Shown piece after piece: positions 28,401 to 36,352 of a stretch of DNA of 64,000 nucleotides. Source of the DNA: Clostridium sp. C2-6-12 (GTDB lineage: Bacteria; Bacillota; Clostridia; Clostridiales; Clostridiaceae); NCBI RefSeq assembly GCF_009928485.1, contig NZ_JAABNP010000025.1, positions 29,681 through 93,680 on the forward strand. The letters run 5' to 3'. The position numbers and the translations under genes are program-made. The stretch's first letter is position 1. Every line of letters begins with the position of its first letter. The notes beneath the pieces were generated by a model. That model saw nothing but the letters and a program-made list of their open reading frames with translations, did no database searches and was not told the DNA's origin.

Positions 28401-29015
28401 CAAAGGTTCTATACGTTCCTCATAAGTAGATAAAATATCATTTATTCTAACTAAATTTTCATCAGTATTACTTAATTTCTTTTCCGCTTCTTCTTTTCTA
28501 TTTTTAAATTTCACAATACCAGCAGCTTCTTCTAAAAGAGATCGTCTTTCTTCAGGTCTTCCACTTAATATAGCTTCAATCTTACCTTGTCCAATTAACG
28601 AATATCCTTCTTTACCTATTCCAGTATCCATAAATAAATTAGTAACATCTTTTAATCTACATTTTGTATTATTTATTAAATACTCAGACTCTCCTGATCT
28701 AAATATTCTTCTCGATACTGTTACCTCGTTATATTCTGTAGCTAATTTTTCATCACTGTTATCAAGAGTTAATGAAACTTGTGCAAGTCCGACAGGCTTT
28801 CTAAACTGAGTTCCTGCAAAAATTACATCCTCCATCTTTCCGCCTCTCAGTACTTTTATACTTTGTTCTCCAAGTACCCATCTTACAGCATCTGAAATAT
28901 TACTTTTTCCACTTCCGTTAGGTCCAACTACTGCTGTTACTCCTTTTCTAAATTTTAATTCCGTCTTATCAGCAAAGGACTTAAATCCTCTAATCTCAAG
29001 AGATTTTAAAAACAT
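25452..29015 (-). CDS. smc: Chromosome segregation protein SMC
   Basis: SMC is the condensin ATPase that organises and separates chromosomes with ScpA/ScpB (not in this window). The 1187-aa protein has the N-terminal Walker A GPNGSGKSNISDAV, a coiled coil to about residue 500, the hinge (about 510-670, with the glycine-rich GGALTGGSIKGKNS), a returning coiled coil, and the C-terminal ABC signature LMSGGEKVLSAIALLFAIL and Walker B FCILDEIEAALDDANV. SD AAGGAGTG before the ATG lies in the 11-bp gap after a 32-codon ORF. Confidence 0.98.
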   Translation of the reverse strand: MFLKSLEIRGFKSFADKTELKFRKGVTAVVGPNGSGKSNISDAVRWVLGEQSIKVLRGGKMEDVIFAGTQFRKPVGLAQVSLTLDNSDEKLATEYNEVTVSRRIFRSGESEYLINNTKCRLKDVTNLFMDTGIGKEGYSLIGQGKIEAILSGRPEERRSLLEEAAGIVKFKNRKEEAEKKLSNTDENLVRINDILSTYEERIEPLRIEREKALEFNELSKDLKEKEVSLIVHVINNMEEELKSFNEDLEAKIKEIEDKRKEIASDKEKLRALEENIEEIEKKNLEEKEQYYSLKELVSEDEKNIDLCNERIKNFEEKINRNNYELSDIENKIKEINENKILLEEELNKRLEEQKLGNQDIEQLIENNAKCSQELKAIEEDLKALKEGEFELLRNNSEIKNEITILNKDISLREEKKETLNSSISSLEHNIVINSATHEGLNNDVERQKDKIRSLELEISEDKKKIGVLSANLTKKENEFRELNSAITKLDANKAMLENLEKHYEGYNRPVKSLMESIHQDRIASAGDTKVLGEVFTVERKYETAIEIALGAAISNVITKNEEVAKVLISYLKKNNLGRATFLPLNIIKGRKLELDKSITGAEGYVGIGSDVISYEKEYDNIMNYVLGRTIICTNMDCALNIARIGKYNYKIVTLEGEVINPGGALTGGSIKGKNSNVLGRKREIEELTLDIQSKKNRHEELRVLVENIKNEIKKLDEGTLNKRDEVHEKNIELAKKESEIQVLKSDTDKLKKNLELAKEELEKAINEKNNLLERLKVKETEVELLENKNISNKNKSIELQEIIDTKAQEVSGNEAKLTDMKINKATLDEAIQNRKNELLRMDNEIQNVTHKNELLNNENIDNRNSIESLKNEIEVKNKNIKENIIKIQNLEVNFKDDELLKEKLKQEFREKDNLIRGILDEISLKEMEVNKKQVIKAKKESDKEHVYTKLNEELELTYAEALDICVPVFNEESLKQEISSTKSKITRLGIVNLAAIEEYEEIKDKYEFMSAQAEDLENAKKELISVIEDMTNEMKNVFKENFKILNYNFNETFKDLFKGGSAELILGEGDELTANIDINVEPPGKKLQNINLMSGGEKVLSAIALLFAILKMKPTPFCILDEIEAALDDANVYRYAEFLKLFSKNTQFIIITHRKGTMEVSDIIYGVTMEEKGISKVVSVDLTENFN

Positions 29016-29026
29016 GCGCCCACTCC

Positions 29027-29125
29027 TTACAAAGAAAGTATAGTAGGTATTAATCCTATAATAAATATTATTATAACGAAAATAGCCATTATAATTTTCA
29101 TTCTTTCTCTAGTTTTTTTTCTCAT
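29027..29125 (-). CDS. Short conserved-position membrane peptide (32 aa) upstream of smc
   Basis: This ORF starts at an ATG with SD GGAGTG and runs 32 codons. It begins MRKKTRERMKII (seven basic residues) and continues into a single hydrophobic helix with MAIFVIIIFIIGLIP, ending just 11 bp before the smc ATG. The layout is that of a single-span membrane peptide with a cytoplasmic basic tail. It has its own promoter-like sequence upstream and no alternative explanation in that gap. Function unknown. Confidence 0.7.
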   Translation of the reverse strand: MRKKTRERMKIIMAIFVIIIFIIGLIPTILSL

Positions 29126-29149
29126 ACAAAACACTCCTTATTGTATTTT

Positions 29150-29178
29150 AGTTTATAGTAAAGATTAATAAATATCAA
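29150..29178 (-). promoter_or_regulatory. Putative promoter for the short ORF-smc-ftsY unit
   Basis: Minus-strand TTGATA (29173-29178), 17-bp spacer, TAAACT (29150-29155), 25 bp before the short ORF start. The same -10 variant occurs before codY. Confidence 0.5.
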
Positions 29179-29267
29179 TACAACAGTTCTAATACCTAAA
29201 ACAAAGTAACTGTAATCCCATATTTAATGATTTATTAGCAATCATTAACATAAAACTTCTAGCATAT

Positions 29268-29291
29268 TAAAAGCGAGAGTCACCTCTCGCT
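29268..29291 (-). terminator. Rho-independent terminator overlapping the radical SAM gene stop
   Basis: An 8-bp GC-rich stem AGCGAGAG/CTCTCGCT (29272-29279 with 29284-29291), four-base loop, then TTTAATA on the minus strand. The stop codon is inside the stem. Confidence 0.82.
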
Positions 29292-30318
29292 AATATATTA
29301 TATCTAATTTTTTATTCTTTAGACAGAGTTTTATATGTCCTCTTTCTATTTTATCATTTTGCTTTACAGTAATATTTTTTTTCAATTCCTTAAGTTTGTT
29401 AAAGTATAACTTTTTATTAGCATAAAGCTTGCTTAAATCTTTTGAATTAATTTCTATTACTGCTCCATCTTCCTCTTTCATATTTTCTAGAATTATATCA
29501 GCAATTAAACTTCCTTCAACTAATTCTCTAAAAGATGGATGAAACGGACCCGCAACAATATCTTTGCCTTCATTTATAGTTTCCGTTGGCTGCAATCCTA
29601 TTCTAATTACATTTATATTATTTTTTCTATACATATCGTACATAATTTTGCTTATATTAACTGCCTCTTCCAAAGAATACGGAATATAATCCTTTCGTTC
29701 ATACATTTGTTCCATAGGTGTATCTTTTATAACCAACGATGGGTATATTCTGCAAATGTCAGGTTGCATTTCAATTGAAGCCTTAGTAGTTTTAATATCC
29801 TTATCAAATGTATCGCCAGGAAGTCCAGGCATTATCTGATGGCCTAATATAATCTTATATTCTTTAATAAGCTTAGAAGCATTAACAACATCCTGAACGC
29901 TGTGCCCTCTTCCTGCTTTTTTTAAAACCTCATCATCTAGTGATTGAACTCCTAACTCTATTATATCGACTCCATATTCCTTAAGGTAAGTTAATATATA
30001 ATCATTAATATAATCTGGTCTAGTAGAAAGTCTTATTTTATCTATAAGCTTTTTATCTTTGAAATCCTTTGCTACTTTTAGCAGTTCTCTTTGTTTTTCT
30101 TCTCTTATACCAGTAAATGTTCCACCAAAAAAGGAAACCTCAATAGTAGCACTTTTATTTTTTATTGTTTCTAAATAATCATTTATAGTATTTCTCACCA
30201 TTTCAGCTGTTACTACTTCATCTGAACCAGTTATTCTATCTTGATTGCAAAATACACAATTATGTGGACATCCTTCATGTGGTACAAATATAGGTACTAT
30301 ATAATAATTCTTACTCAT
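29290..30318 (-). CDS. Radical SAM protein, Elp3-like (oxygen-independent, function unassigned)
   Basis: The 342-aa protein has a radical-SAM cluster motif near the N-terminus, CPHNCVFC (Cys17, Cys21, Cys24), followed by VSFFGGTFTGI, a glycine motif for SAM binding, and LSTRPDYI, IELGVQSLDDEVL, GHQIMPGLPGDT typical of the Elp3/YhcC branch. It lacks the C-terminal acetyltransferase domain of full Elp3. This gene is regularly found between rnc and smc in clostridia, suggesting an RNA-linked role, but no substrate is known. It overlaps the end of rnc by 8 bp. Confidence 0.85.
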   Translation of the reverse strand: MSKNYYIVPIFVPHEGCPHNCVFCNQDRITGSDEVVTAEMVRNTINDYLETIKNKSATIEVSFFGGTFTGIREEKQRELLKVAKDFKDKKLIDKIRLSTRPDYINDYILTYLKEYGVDIIELGVQSLDDEVLKKAGRGHSVQDVVNASKLIKEYKIILGHQIMPGLPGDTFDKDIKTTKASIEMQPDICRIYPSLVIKDTPMEQMYERKDYIPYSLEEAVNISKIMYDMYRKNNINVIRIGLQPTETINEGKDIVAGPFHPSFRELVEGSLIADIILENMKEEDGAVIEINSKDLSKLYANKKLYFNKLKELKKNITVKQNDKIERGHIKLCLKNKKLDIIY

Positions 30319-31009
30319 TCAAACCATCCATTTTATCTAATGCTTGTTTCGCAGCATTTTGTTCTGCTTCTTTTTTACTATAGCCCGACCCTTCACCCAT
30401 AAGTTTTTTATCTATGATTACATTTGTAAAAAACTTTCTTCTATGGGGAGGTCCTTCATATCTAGTTAATTCATATTGAATAACTATTTCTCCATCCTTT
30501 TGAAGAAGTTCTTGAAGTTTTGTCTTAAAGTCTAACACTATTTCATTGTTTATAGCTTTCTTTATTACTTCCTCAAAATGAAGCAGTATAAAATCTCTAA
30601 CAAACCCAATTCCTTTGTCTAAATAAACTGCAGCAATTACTGCTTCAACCGCATCGGCTTGTATTGAAATTCTTTCTCTTCCCCCAGTAAGTTCTTCTCC
30701 CTTACTCATTCTAATATAGTTTCCAAGGTTTATTTTCTTTGCTATTTCATAAAGAGAGTTTTCACATACTATTAAACTTCTGATTTTAGTTAATTCACCT
30801 TCACTCTTATGCTTAAAATTATTAAATAGGTGTTCTGTAATACAAAGCTGTAATACCGAATCTCCTAAAAATTCAAGCCTTTCATTGTATTCAGCATCCT
30901 TAAACTGATTTCCAAAGGAACTATGTGTAAGCGCTGTTTTTAATAACGTAGGGTTATTAAAATAAACTCCTAAGTTTTCTTCTATTTCTTTAAGGGTATA
31001 TCTATTCAT
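30311..31009 (-). CDS. rnc: Ribonuclease III
   Basis: RNase III cuts double-stranded RNA, including rRNA precursors. The RNase III signature ERLEFLGDSVLQL is present, with a second acidic cluster in QADAVEAVIAAVYLDKG. The C-terminal dsRNA-binding domain (DFKTKLQELLQ, YSKKEAEQNAAKQAL) is complete. The ATG at 31009 (232 aa) has SD AAGGAG with an 8-base gap; the open frame extends ten codons more to a TTG. It overlaps the next gene by 8 bp. Confidence 0.97.
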   Translation of the reverse strand: MNRYTLKEIEENLGVYFNNPTLLKTALTHSSFGNQFKDAEYNERLEFLGDSVLQLCITEHLFNNFKHKSEGELTKIRSLIVCENSLYEIAKKINLGNYIRMSKGEELTGGRERISIQADAVEAVIAAVYLDKGIGFVRDFILLHFEEVIKKAINNEIVLDFKTKLQELLQKDGEIVIQYELTRYEGPPHRRKFFTNVIIDKKLMGEGSGYSKKEAEQNAAKQALDKMDGLNE

Positions 31010-31104
31010 CAATTCCACTCCTTGAAGTGTATTCTTCAATCTGCTAAAAACTCAATAGATACTAATATAACAAATTCAAGAATAAACTAAATAATTCTGA
31101 AAAT

Positions 31105-31130
31105 ATAAAATCCCGCAGACATGCGGGATT
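31105..31130 (-). terminator. Rho-independent terminator downstream of acpP
   Basis: An 8-bp stem AATCCCGC/GCGGGATT (31109-31116 with 31123-31130), six-base loop, followed by TTATA-rich sequence on the minus strand, three bases after the acpP stop. Confidence 0.85.
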
Positions 31131-31133
31131 ATT

Positions 31134-31364
31134 TTATTCTTCGTGATGAGCTTTTACGTAATTGACAACATCTCCAACTGTTTTAAAGTTTTCAACATCT
31201 TCGTCTGGAATTTCGATATCTAGTTCATCTTCTAGAGCCATGATAAGCTCAACTATATCTAATGAGTCAGCATTTAAATCTTCAATAAATGATGCTTCCA
31301 TAACAACGCTTTCTACATCGATACTTAATTTATCAGCAATAATTGCTTGGATTTTTTCAAACAT
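31134..31364 (-). CDS. acpP: Acyl carrier protein
   Basis: The 76-aa acidic protein carries the phosphopantetheine site [15 protein letters not shown], with Ser34 modified. SD GGGAGGTG is six bases from the ATG at 31364; the frame continues into the SD, which is why the longer reading is rejected. It has its own promoter and terminator, so it can be monocistronic, between plsX and rnc as in B. subtilis. Confidence 0.98.
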   Translation of the reverse strand: MFEKIQAIIADKLSIDVESVVMEASFIEDLNADSLDIVELIMALEDELDIEIPDEDVENFKTVGDVVNYVKAHHEE

Positions 31365-31393
31365 CTGTTTCACCTCCCAAGTTCTACATTTAG

Positions 31394-31422
31394 ATAATAG
31401 TATATATTGATTAAATCGTCAA
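31394..31422 (-). promoter_or_regulatory. Sigma-A type promoter for acpP
   Basis: Minus-strand TTGACG (31417-31422), 17-bp spacer, TATTAT (31394-31399), 30 bp before the acpP start. Confidence 0.65.
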
Positions 31423-31444
31423 TATTAGTTTCAATATATTTTTA

Positions 31445-32446
31445 TTAATTTTCTATATTAAATTCATTTTTTATATTATCTAATACATTATTTTCATAAA
31501 ATATCTTAGTTTGCCTTATAGCATTTTTAAAGGCTTTTGCATCCGAACTACCATGAGCCTTGATACAAATTCCATCAACACCTAAAAATGGTGCTCCACC
31601 ATATTCTTTATAATCAACTTTTTTAAGAAGATTTTTGAGTACAGGTTTTAAAAGAACTATCCCTAATTTAGATATAATTGATGAATTGAGGATTTCATCC
31701 TTTATCATTCCCAAAATGCTAGAAGCAGCTCCTTCATACATCTTTAAAGCTGTATTCCCAACAAATCCATCACTTACTAAAATATTAGTATCTCCTGTGG
31801 GAATATCTCTAGGTTCTATGTTACCTTTAAAATTCAAATCTTTTTCTTCTTTTAAAAGCTTAAAGGTTGCTTTAGTAAGCTCATTTCCTTTTTCTTCTTC
31901 TTCTCCAATATTAATAAGACCAATAGAAGGATTTTTTACATTGAAAACCTTTTGGTAATAGATCTTACCCATTTTAGCAAATTGAACCAAAAACCCTGGC
32001 TTGCAATCTACATTAGCTCCAACATCTACTATCATAAAATTTCCACGTCTTCCTGGCATTATAGGTGCAAGCGCTGGTCTTTCAACACCTTTAATTCTCC
32101 CTACAATCAAAGTACACCCAGCTAGAAACGCTCCTGTACTTCCTCCTGATATTATTGCATCACAAGTTCCTTCCTTAACTAAATTCATAGCCTTAACTAT
32201 ACTAGAATCTTTTTTCTTTCGCAGTGCCATAACTGGGTGTTCATTAGGCAAAATAACCTCTTTAGCATCAATTACATTAATAAGCTCTTTAGGATAAGTA
32301 TATTTAGCCAATTCCGAATTAATGACCTCCTCAGGCCCTGTAATAACAAATTTAATATTATCATATTCTTTTATAGCTTGAATTACACCTTCTATTACAG
32401 CTCCAGGTGCATTATCTCCACCCATACCATCAATAGCTATCTTCAT
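31445..32446 (-). CDS. plsX: Phosphate acyltransferase PlsX
   Basis: PlsX converts acyl-ACP to acyl-phosphate, the donor used by PlsY for phosphatidic acid. The 333-aa protein starts [20 protein letters not shown], the family hallmark, and has [21 protein letters not shown] and [15 protein letters not shown]. The ATG at 32446 has SD AGGGGGG. The frame is open seven codons more. It follows rpmF after a terminator, so expression may rely on read-through or an unseen promoter in 32447-32605. Confidence 0.97.
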   Translation of the reverse strand: MKIAIDGMGGDNAPGAVIEGVIQAIKEYDNIKFVITGPEEVINSELAKYTYPKELINVIDAKEVILPNEHPVMALRKKKDSSIVKAMNLVKEGTCDAIISGGSTGAFLAGCTLIVGRIKGVERPALAPIMPGRRGNFMIVDVGANVDCKPGFLVQFAKMGKIYYQKVFNVKNPSIGLINIGEEEEKGNELTKATFKLLKEEKDLNFKGNIEPRDIPTGDTNILVSDGFVGNTALKMYEGAASSILGMIKDEILNSSIISKLGIVLLKPVLKNLLKKVDYKEYGGAPFLGVDGICIKAHGSSDAKAFKNAIRQTKIFYENNVLDNIKNEFNIEN

Positions 32447-32605
32447 TATATAATCCCCCCTCTTCATTGTATTTATGCAATTAACAAAGTAGTCTTATGT
32501 ATCGAGTAATCAGGTTTGCTTTTATTGATCATAACTATATGTATTTACATATAAAATTTAGTTTTGCAACATTTATATAAAATATTTTTAAAATTCTTTT
32601 GTATA

Positions 32606-32635
32606 TAAGAAAAGAAAGTCATAAAGACTTTCTCT
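32606..32635 (-). terminator. Rho-independent terminator downstream of rpmF
   Basis: An 8-bp stem AGAAAGTC/GACTTTCT (32613-32620 with 32626-32633) followed by TTTCTTAT on the minus strand; it overlaps the end of rpmF. Confidence 0.8.
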
Positions 32636-32817
32636 TATTGTTGAGAAGCTACAACTTCCTTACCTTTGTAATAACCACAGCTTTTACATACTCTATGAGC
32701 AAGCTTCATTTCGTGACATTGTGGACATTCAACTATGCCTGGTAAACTAGCTTTAAAAGTTTGAGCTCTTCTTGATTTAGTAGCTGCTTTTCCCTTTTTT
32801 CTTGCTGGACAACCCAT
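32635..32817 (-). CDS. rpmF: 50S ribosomal protein L32
   Basis: The 60-aa protein has the L32 pattern, with a zinc ribbon formed by CPQCHEMKLAHRVCKSCG (two CxxC pairs). It begins with a basic stretch. It lies 3 bp after the yceD stop, the universal yceD-rpmF pair. SD AGGAGG overlaps the yceD end. Confidence 0.97.
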   Translation of the reverse strand: MGCPARKKGKAATKSRRAQTFKASLPGIVECPQCHEMKLAHRVCKSCGYYKGKEVVASQQ

Positions 32818-32820
32818 TCA

Positions 32821-33327
32821 TTACACCTCCTTATTATCAAAGAAACCCTTTAAGGCTTCAAAACGTATATCTACGTCTTCTTTATTACAAGAACATGTAT
32901 TGAAATTTAAATTACATCCACATTCTTGACAAAGACCTTTGCAATCATCTTTGCAAACTCTTTTAATTGGTAGAGTTGAAATTATAATAGTTTCAACCAC
33001 TTCAGTGATGTCTAAAACATCATCAAATACAACAATAGCTTCCTCATCTTCTGATTTACTATTTGTTGTAAACCTTTCTTCTATATCAATATCTATTGGA
33101 TAGATAAAGGTATCTAAACACCTTGAGCATATCATTTCTAAATCGACTTTAACTTCAGCAGTTAATATTAATATATCATTATCAGCTGAAATTTTACCAA
33201 CAACACTGCAAGAGCTTATAGGCTTTATTGTGTCACCTTCAAACTCAAATTGAGGCATTTCAAATTTATATTCAATTTTCTTATTTCTGTCTTTTCCTGA
33301 AACAATATCTGAAATTTGTACTTTCAT
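32821..33327 (-). CDS. yceD: YceD family (DUF177) protein, rRNA-associated
   Basis: The 168-aa protein has the DUF177 elements: an N-terminal beta region (MKVQISDIVSGKD), the CxxC in MICSRCLDTF and a C-terminal cysteine cluster CKGLCQECGCNLN with CSCNKED, which may bind a metal. Members of the family act in 23S rRNA accumulation in E. coli and plants. The ATG at 33327 is preferred by alignment with homologs; no clear SD is seen for it or for an ATG four codons upstream. It opens the yceD-rpmF unit under the promoter at 33422-33450. Confidence 0.9.
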   Translation of the reverse strand: MKVQISDIVSGKDRNKKIEYKFEMPQFEFEGDTIKPISSCSVVGKISADNDILILTAEVKVDLEMICSRCLDTFIYPIDIDIEERFTTNSKSEDEEAIVVFDDVLDITEVVETIIISTLPIKRVCKDDCKGLCQECGCNLNFNTCSCNKEDVDIRFEALKGFFDNKEV

Positions 33328-33421
33328 AATTATGAACATATTGCATAATAAACTTATAGTAAACTATACAAAATATCCGTTTTCACTCCTTGCACATATA
33401 TTTATAAAACAAACACAATTT

Positions 33422-33450
33422 ATTATATAAAGCACGTGCTTAAAAGTCAA
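33422..33450 (-). promoter_or_regulatory. Strong promoter for yceD-rpmF with a palindrome in the spacer
   Basis: Minus-strand TTGACT (33445-33450), exactly 17 bp of spacer, TATAAT (33422-33427). The spacer holds the perfect 12-bp palindrome AAGCACGTGCTT (33430-33441). A repressor bound there would block RNA polymerase. No regulator can be named from the sequence. Confidence 0.75.
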
Positions 33451-33468
33451 GGTATTTATTATAAATGA

Positions 33469-34668
33469 TTAAACTAATTCACAAGTTTCTTTAGCAATCA
33501 TTAATTCTTCGTTTGTTGGAATTACAACAACTTTAACTCTTGAAGTTTCTTTAGAAATTTCCATACCATCACCTATATTGTGGCTTTCATTCTTTTCTAA
33601 GTCTACTTCTATTCCTAAGAATTCCATATTAGTTAAAGCTCTTGATCTTATTTCTGGAGCATGTTCTCCAATTCCAGCTGTAAATACAACAGCATCTACG
33701 CCTCCCATTACTGCTGCATAAGCACCAATTTGCTTTCTAATTTGATATCCAAATATATCCATAGCTAATAATGCTCTAGGATTTTTATCATTTTCAACAG
33801 CACTTCTAATATCTCTGAAATCTGTTCCTACACCTGATACTCCTAAAACTCCTGATTTCTTATTTAAGATATCATTAACTTCATCTATAGAATATCCTTT
33901 TTCTTTGATTAAATAAGTAACAATTGCTGGGTCAATGCTTCCTGATCTAGATCCCATTATAATACCATCTAAAGGAGTGAATCCCATTGTAGTATCTACA
34001 GATTTTCCACCTTCAACTGCTGTAACACTTACACCATTACCAATATGACATGTTACAATCTTCAAGTCTTTAACATCTTTTTTCATCCATTTAGCCATTT
34101 CACCAGCTACATATTTATGAGATGTTCCATGGAAACCATATCTTCTTATATGATCTTCTGTATATAATTCATATGGAAGTGGGTACATAAATGCTTTTTC
34201 TGGCATAGTTTGATGGAATGCTGTATCAAATACTGCTACCATTGGAGTTTTTGGCATAAGTGCTCTACAAGCATTTATTCCTATTATGTTTGGTGGATTG
34301 TGAAGTGGTGCTAATTTTGTAAATTCATCAAGATTTTTAATTACTTCATCGTTAATTACTACTGAATTAGCATATTTTTCTCCACCATGAACAACTCTGT
34401 GTCCAACTGCAGATATTTCTTCCATTGATTTTATAACACCGTATTCATCATGAACTAAGCTTTTTAAAACAAGTTCAATTGCATCTTGGTGATCTTTAAG
34501 AGGTGTTTCTACCTCATATTTATCTTTTCCTTCAACTTTTTGAGTTAATATTGAACCATTAATTCCTATTCTTTCAACAAGCCCTTGTGCTAAAGAAGCT
34601 TCATTACTCATGTCAATAAGTTGATATTTTAATGATGAACTACCACAATTTATAACTAATACTTTCAT
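33469..34668 (-). CDS. ackA: Acetate kinase
   Basis: AckA makes ATP from acetyl phosphate, yielding acetate, a main energy source of fermenting clostridia. The 399-aa protein has the two family signatures [15 protein letters not shown] (N-terminus) and [15 protein letters not shown], together with [19 protein letters not shown] and [12 protein letters not shown]. The ASKHA fold ATPase motifs are intact. It lies 51 bp after pta, the standard pta-ackA operon. Confidence 0.98.
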   Translation of the reverse strand: MKVLVINCGSSSLKYQLIDMSNEASLAQGLVERIGINGSILTQKVEGKDKYEVETPLKDHQDAIELVLKSLVHDEYGVIKSMEEISAVGHRVVHGGEKYANSVVINDEVIKNLDEFTKLAPLHNPPNIIGINACRALMPKTPMVAVFDTAFHQTMPEKAFMYPLPYELYTEDHIRRYGFHGTSHKYVAGEMAKWMKKDVKDLKIVTCHIGNGVSVTAVEGGKSVDTTMGFTPLDGIIMGSRSGSIDPAIVTYLIKEKGYSIDEVNDILNKKSGVLGVSGVGTDFRDIRSAVENDKNPRALLAMDIFGYQIRKQIGAYAAVMGGVDAVVFTAGIGEHAPEIRSRALTNMEFLGIEVDLEKNESHNIGDGMEISKETSRVKVVVIPTNEELMIAKETCELV

Positions 34669-34719
34669 TAATCTCTTCTCCTTCTTAAATATACCTAAAT
34701 ATTTTATGCTTTTTAATGT

Positions 34720-35721
34720 TTATTTATTAGTTTGTGCTTGAACTGCAGTCAATGCAACAACATTCACTATATCATCTGAACTACAGCCTCTTGATAAATC
34801 ATTTATTGGTTTTGCAAAACCTTGGCAAACTGGACCAATTGCTTCTGCGTTAGCAAATCTTTGAACAAGTTTATAACCAATGTTTCCTGATTGTAAATCT
34901 GGGAAAACTAAAACATTTGCTTTACCTGCAACTTTACTATTTGGCGCTTTTTGATCAGCTACCTTTTTAACTATAGCAGCATCTAATTGTAATTCTCCAT
35001 CTATATCTAAGTCTGGTCTTAATTCTTTTGCTTTTTGAGTAGCATTTCTAACCTTATCTACTGTTTCATGATCAGCACTTCCCATTGTAGAGAACGATAA
35101 CATTGCTACTTTTGGGTCCATATTACATAATCTTTTAGCCGTTTCTGCTGTTGCAATTGCAATAGCTGCTAATTGATCTTCATTTGGATTAGGGTTAACT
35201 GCACAGTCTGAGAATATAAGAGTTCCATCTTCTCCATAACTTGATCCTGGAACCTGCATTATAAAAAAGCTCGAAACAACAGATACTCCTGGTGCTGTTT
35301 TAATTATTTGTAATCCTGGTCTAAGTAAATCTCCAGTAGTATGAACAGCTCCTGAAACCATACCATCTGCATCGTCTAATTTTACCATCATAGTTGCGAA
35401 ATATAGAGGGTCTCTAACTATTTTATCTGCTTTTTCCATTGTTACTCCCTTACTCTTTCTAAGTTCGTAAAAGGCAGTAATGTATTTGTTTAAGTTTTCT
35501 GCTTTATCTGGGTCTACTATTTCTATTCCTGATAAATCCACATCTAATTCTTTTGACTTATTTATAATTTCTTCTTCATTTCCAATTAAGATAGGGTACG
35601 CCAAACCTAATTGATGTATCTTTTCTGCAGCTGCAATATTTCTTTCTTCATTACCTTCTGGTAATACAATTTTTTTCTTATTTGCTTTTGCTGCATCCCA
35701 TATTTTTTTCATAAGATCCAT
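34720..35721 (-). CDS. pta: Phosphate acetyltransferase (phosphotransacetylase)
   Basis: Pta converts acetyl-CoA and phosphate to acetyl phosphate. The 333-aa short-type enzyme has PEGNEERNIAAAEKI near the N-terminus, MVSGAVHTTGDLLRPGLQII, GTLIFSDCAVNPNPNEDQLA and FPDLQSGNIGYKL. SD GAGGAG is seven bases from the ATG. It is the first gene of the pta-ackA operon, with a promoter (35759-35788) about 38 bp upstream. Confidence 0.98.
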   Translation of the reverse strand: MDLMKKIWDAAKANKKKIVLPEGNEERNIAAAEKIHQLGLAYPILIGNEEEIINKSKELDVDLSGIEIVDPDKAENLNKYITAFYELRKSKGVTMEKADKIVRDPLYFATMMVKLDDADGMVSGAVHTTGDLLRPGLQIIKTAPGVSVVSSFFIMQVPGSSYGEDGTLIFSDCAVNPNPNEDQLAAIAIATAETAKRLCNMDPKVAMLSFSTMGSADHETVDKVRNATQKAKELRPDLDIDGELQLDAAIVKKVADQKAPNSKVAGKANVLVFPDLQSGNIGYKLVQRFANAEAIGPVCQGFAKPINDLSRGCSSDDIVNVVALTAVQAQTNK

Positions 35722-35758
35722 GTTTAATTTCTCCTCTCTATATTCTATCTCTAGTACT

Positions 35759-35788
35759 AATATACTCCTATTTCACAGATTTTTTCAA
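35759..35788 (-). promoter_or_regulatory. Putative sigma-A promoter for pta-ackA
   Basis: Minus-strand TTGAAA (35783-35788), 18-bp spacer, TATATT (35759-35764), about 38 bp before the pta ATG. Confidence 0.5.
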
Positions 35789-35903
35789 TACATATTCTCT
35801 ATCAAAATAGAAGTCTTTACATTGGCAATAATCTGAATTGTCTAACAATAGCAAGGAAAAATAACTATATGGGAAAAGTATAATTTTTAACAATAAAAAA
35901 TTT

Positions 35904-35996
35904 TTAAAAAATTTTTTTAAAAAATTTTTTTATTTTTTTAAATCCTTTATAATAAGCGCTTAACCTATACCAATTAAAGGAGTTTTTATACACCAT
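35904..35996 (-). CDS. Possible 30-aa basic peptide (doubtful)
   Basis: The ORF runs 30 codons; its C-terminal half is FKKIKKFFKKIF, a pattern of paired lysines and aromatic residues fitting an amphipathic cationic helix. A G-run directly abuts the ATG, so the SD spacing is wrong. The 3' half coincides with an A/T homopolymer tract, which by itself gives Lys/Phe codons. I keep it only as a possibility. Confidence 0.2.
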   Translation of the reverse strand: MVYKNSFNWYRLSAYYKGFKKIKKFFKKIF

Positions 35997-36352
35997 CCCC
36001 CTTCATATTCTATACTTTTATTATACTTTTTCACTCTTAAAATAGATTTTTATATATAAAAATGAACTTTTGATCTTTGCCTTTACACATTAATATGTTA
36101 TGCTAAAAAATTCTTTTCTTTTGAAATTTTCTGACTATTCACAATATTAGACTTAACTAAAGCAAAATAGCTAAAGTTTATTTTTTAACAATAGATTTTT
36201 AATCTTATAGAAACTTTTTATTCACCATTTTTCTATTAAAATAAATAACTCCCACTACACAATTTCATATTATGTTATACTTATGGTTAGATTCTTAATA
36301 TAGTCTTAAATTATTTGACATATATTTTTTATTAGTAAGGAGAATTATATTA

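Larger units (their letters stand above)
35722..36352. other. Intergenic region pta-tmcAL (631 bp)
   Basis: This divergent gap is very AT-rich. It contains the pta promoter, an extended A/T palindromic tract (35885-35945), a 10-bp palindrome TAAGCGCTTA (about 35953), and a possible 30-codon ORF on the minus strand (35904-35996). No strong terminator or RNA gene was recognised. Confidence 0.5.

Noticed and set aside
35885..35945. Terminator in the A/T palindromic tract
   Set aside because: The stem would consist only of A-T pairs and neither flanking gene ends there; both neighbours start away from the tract.
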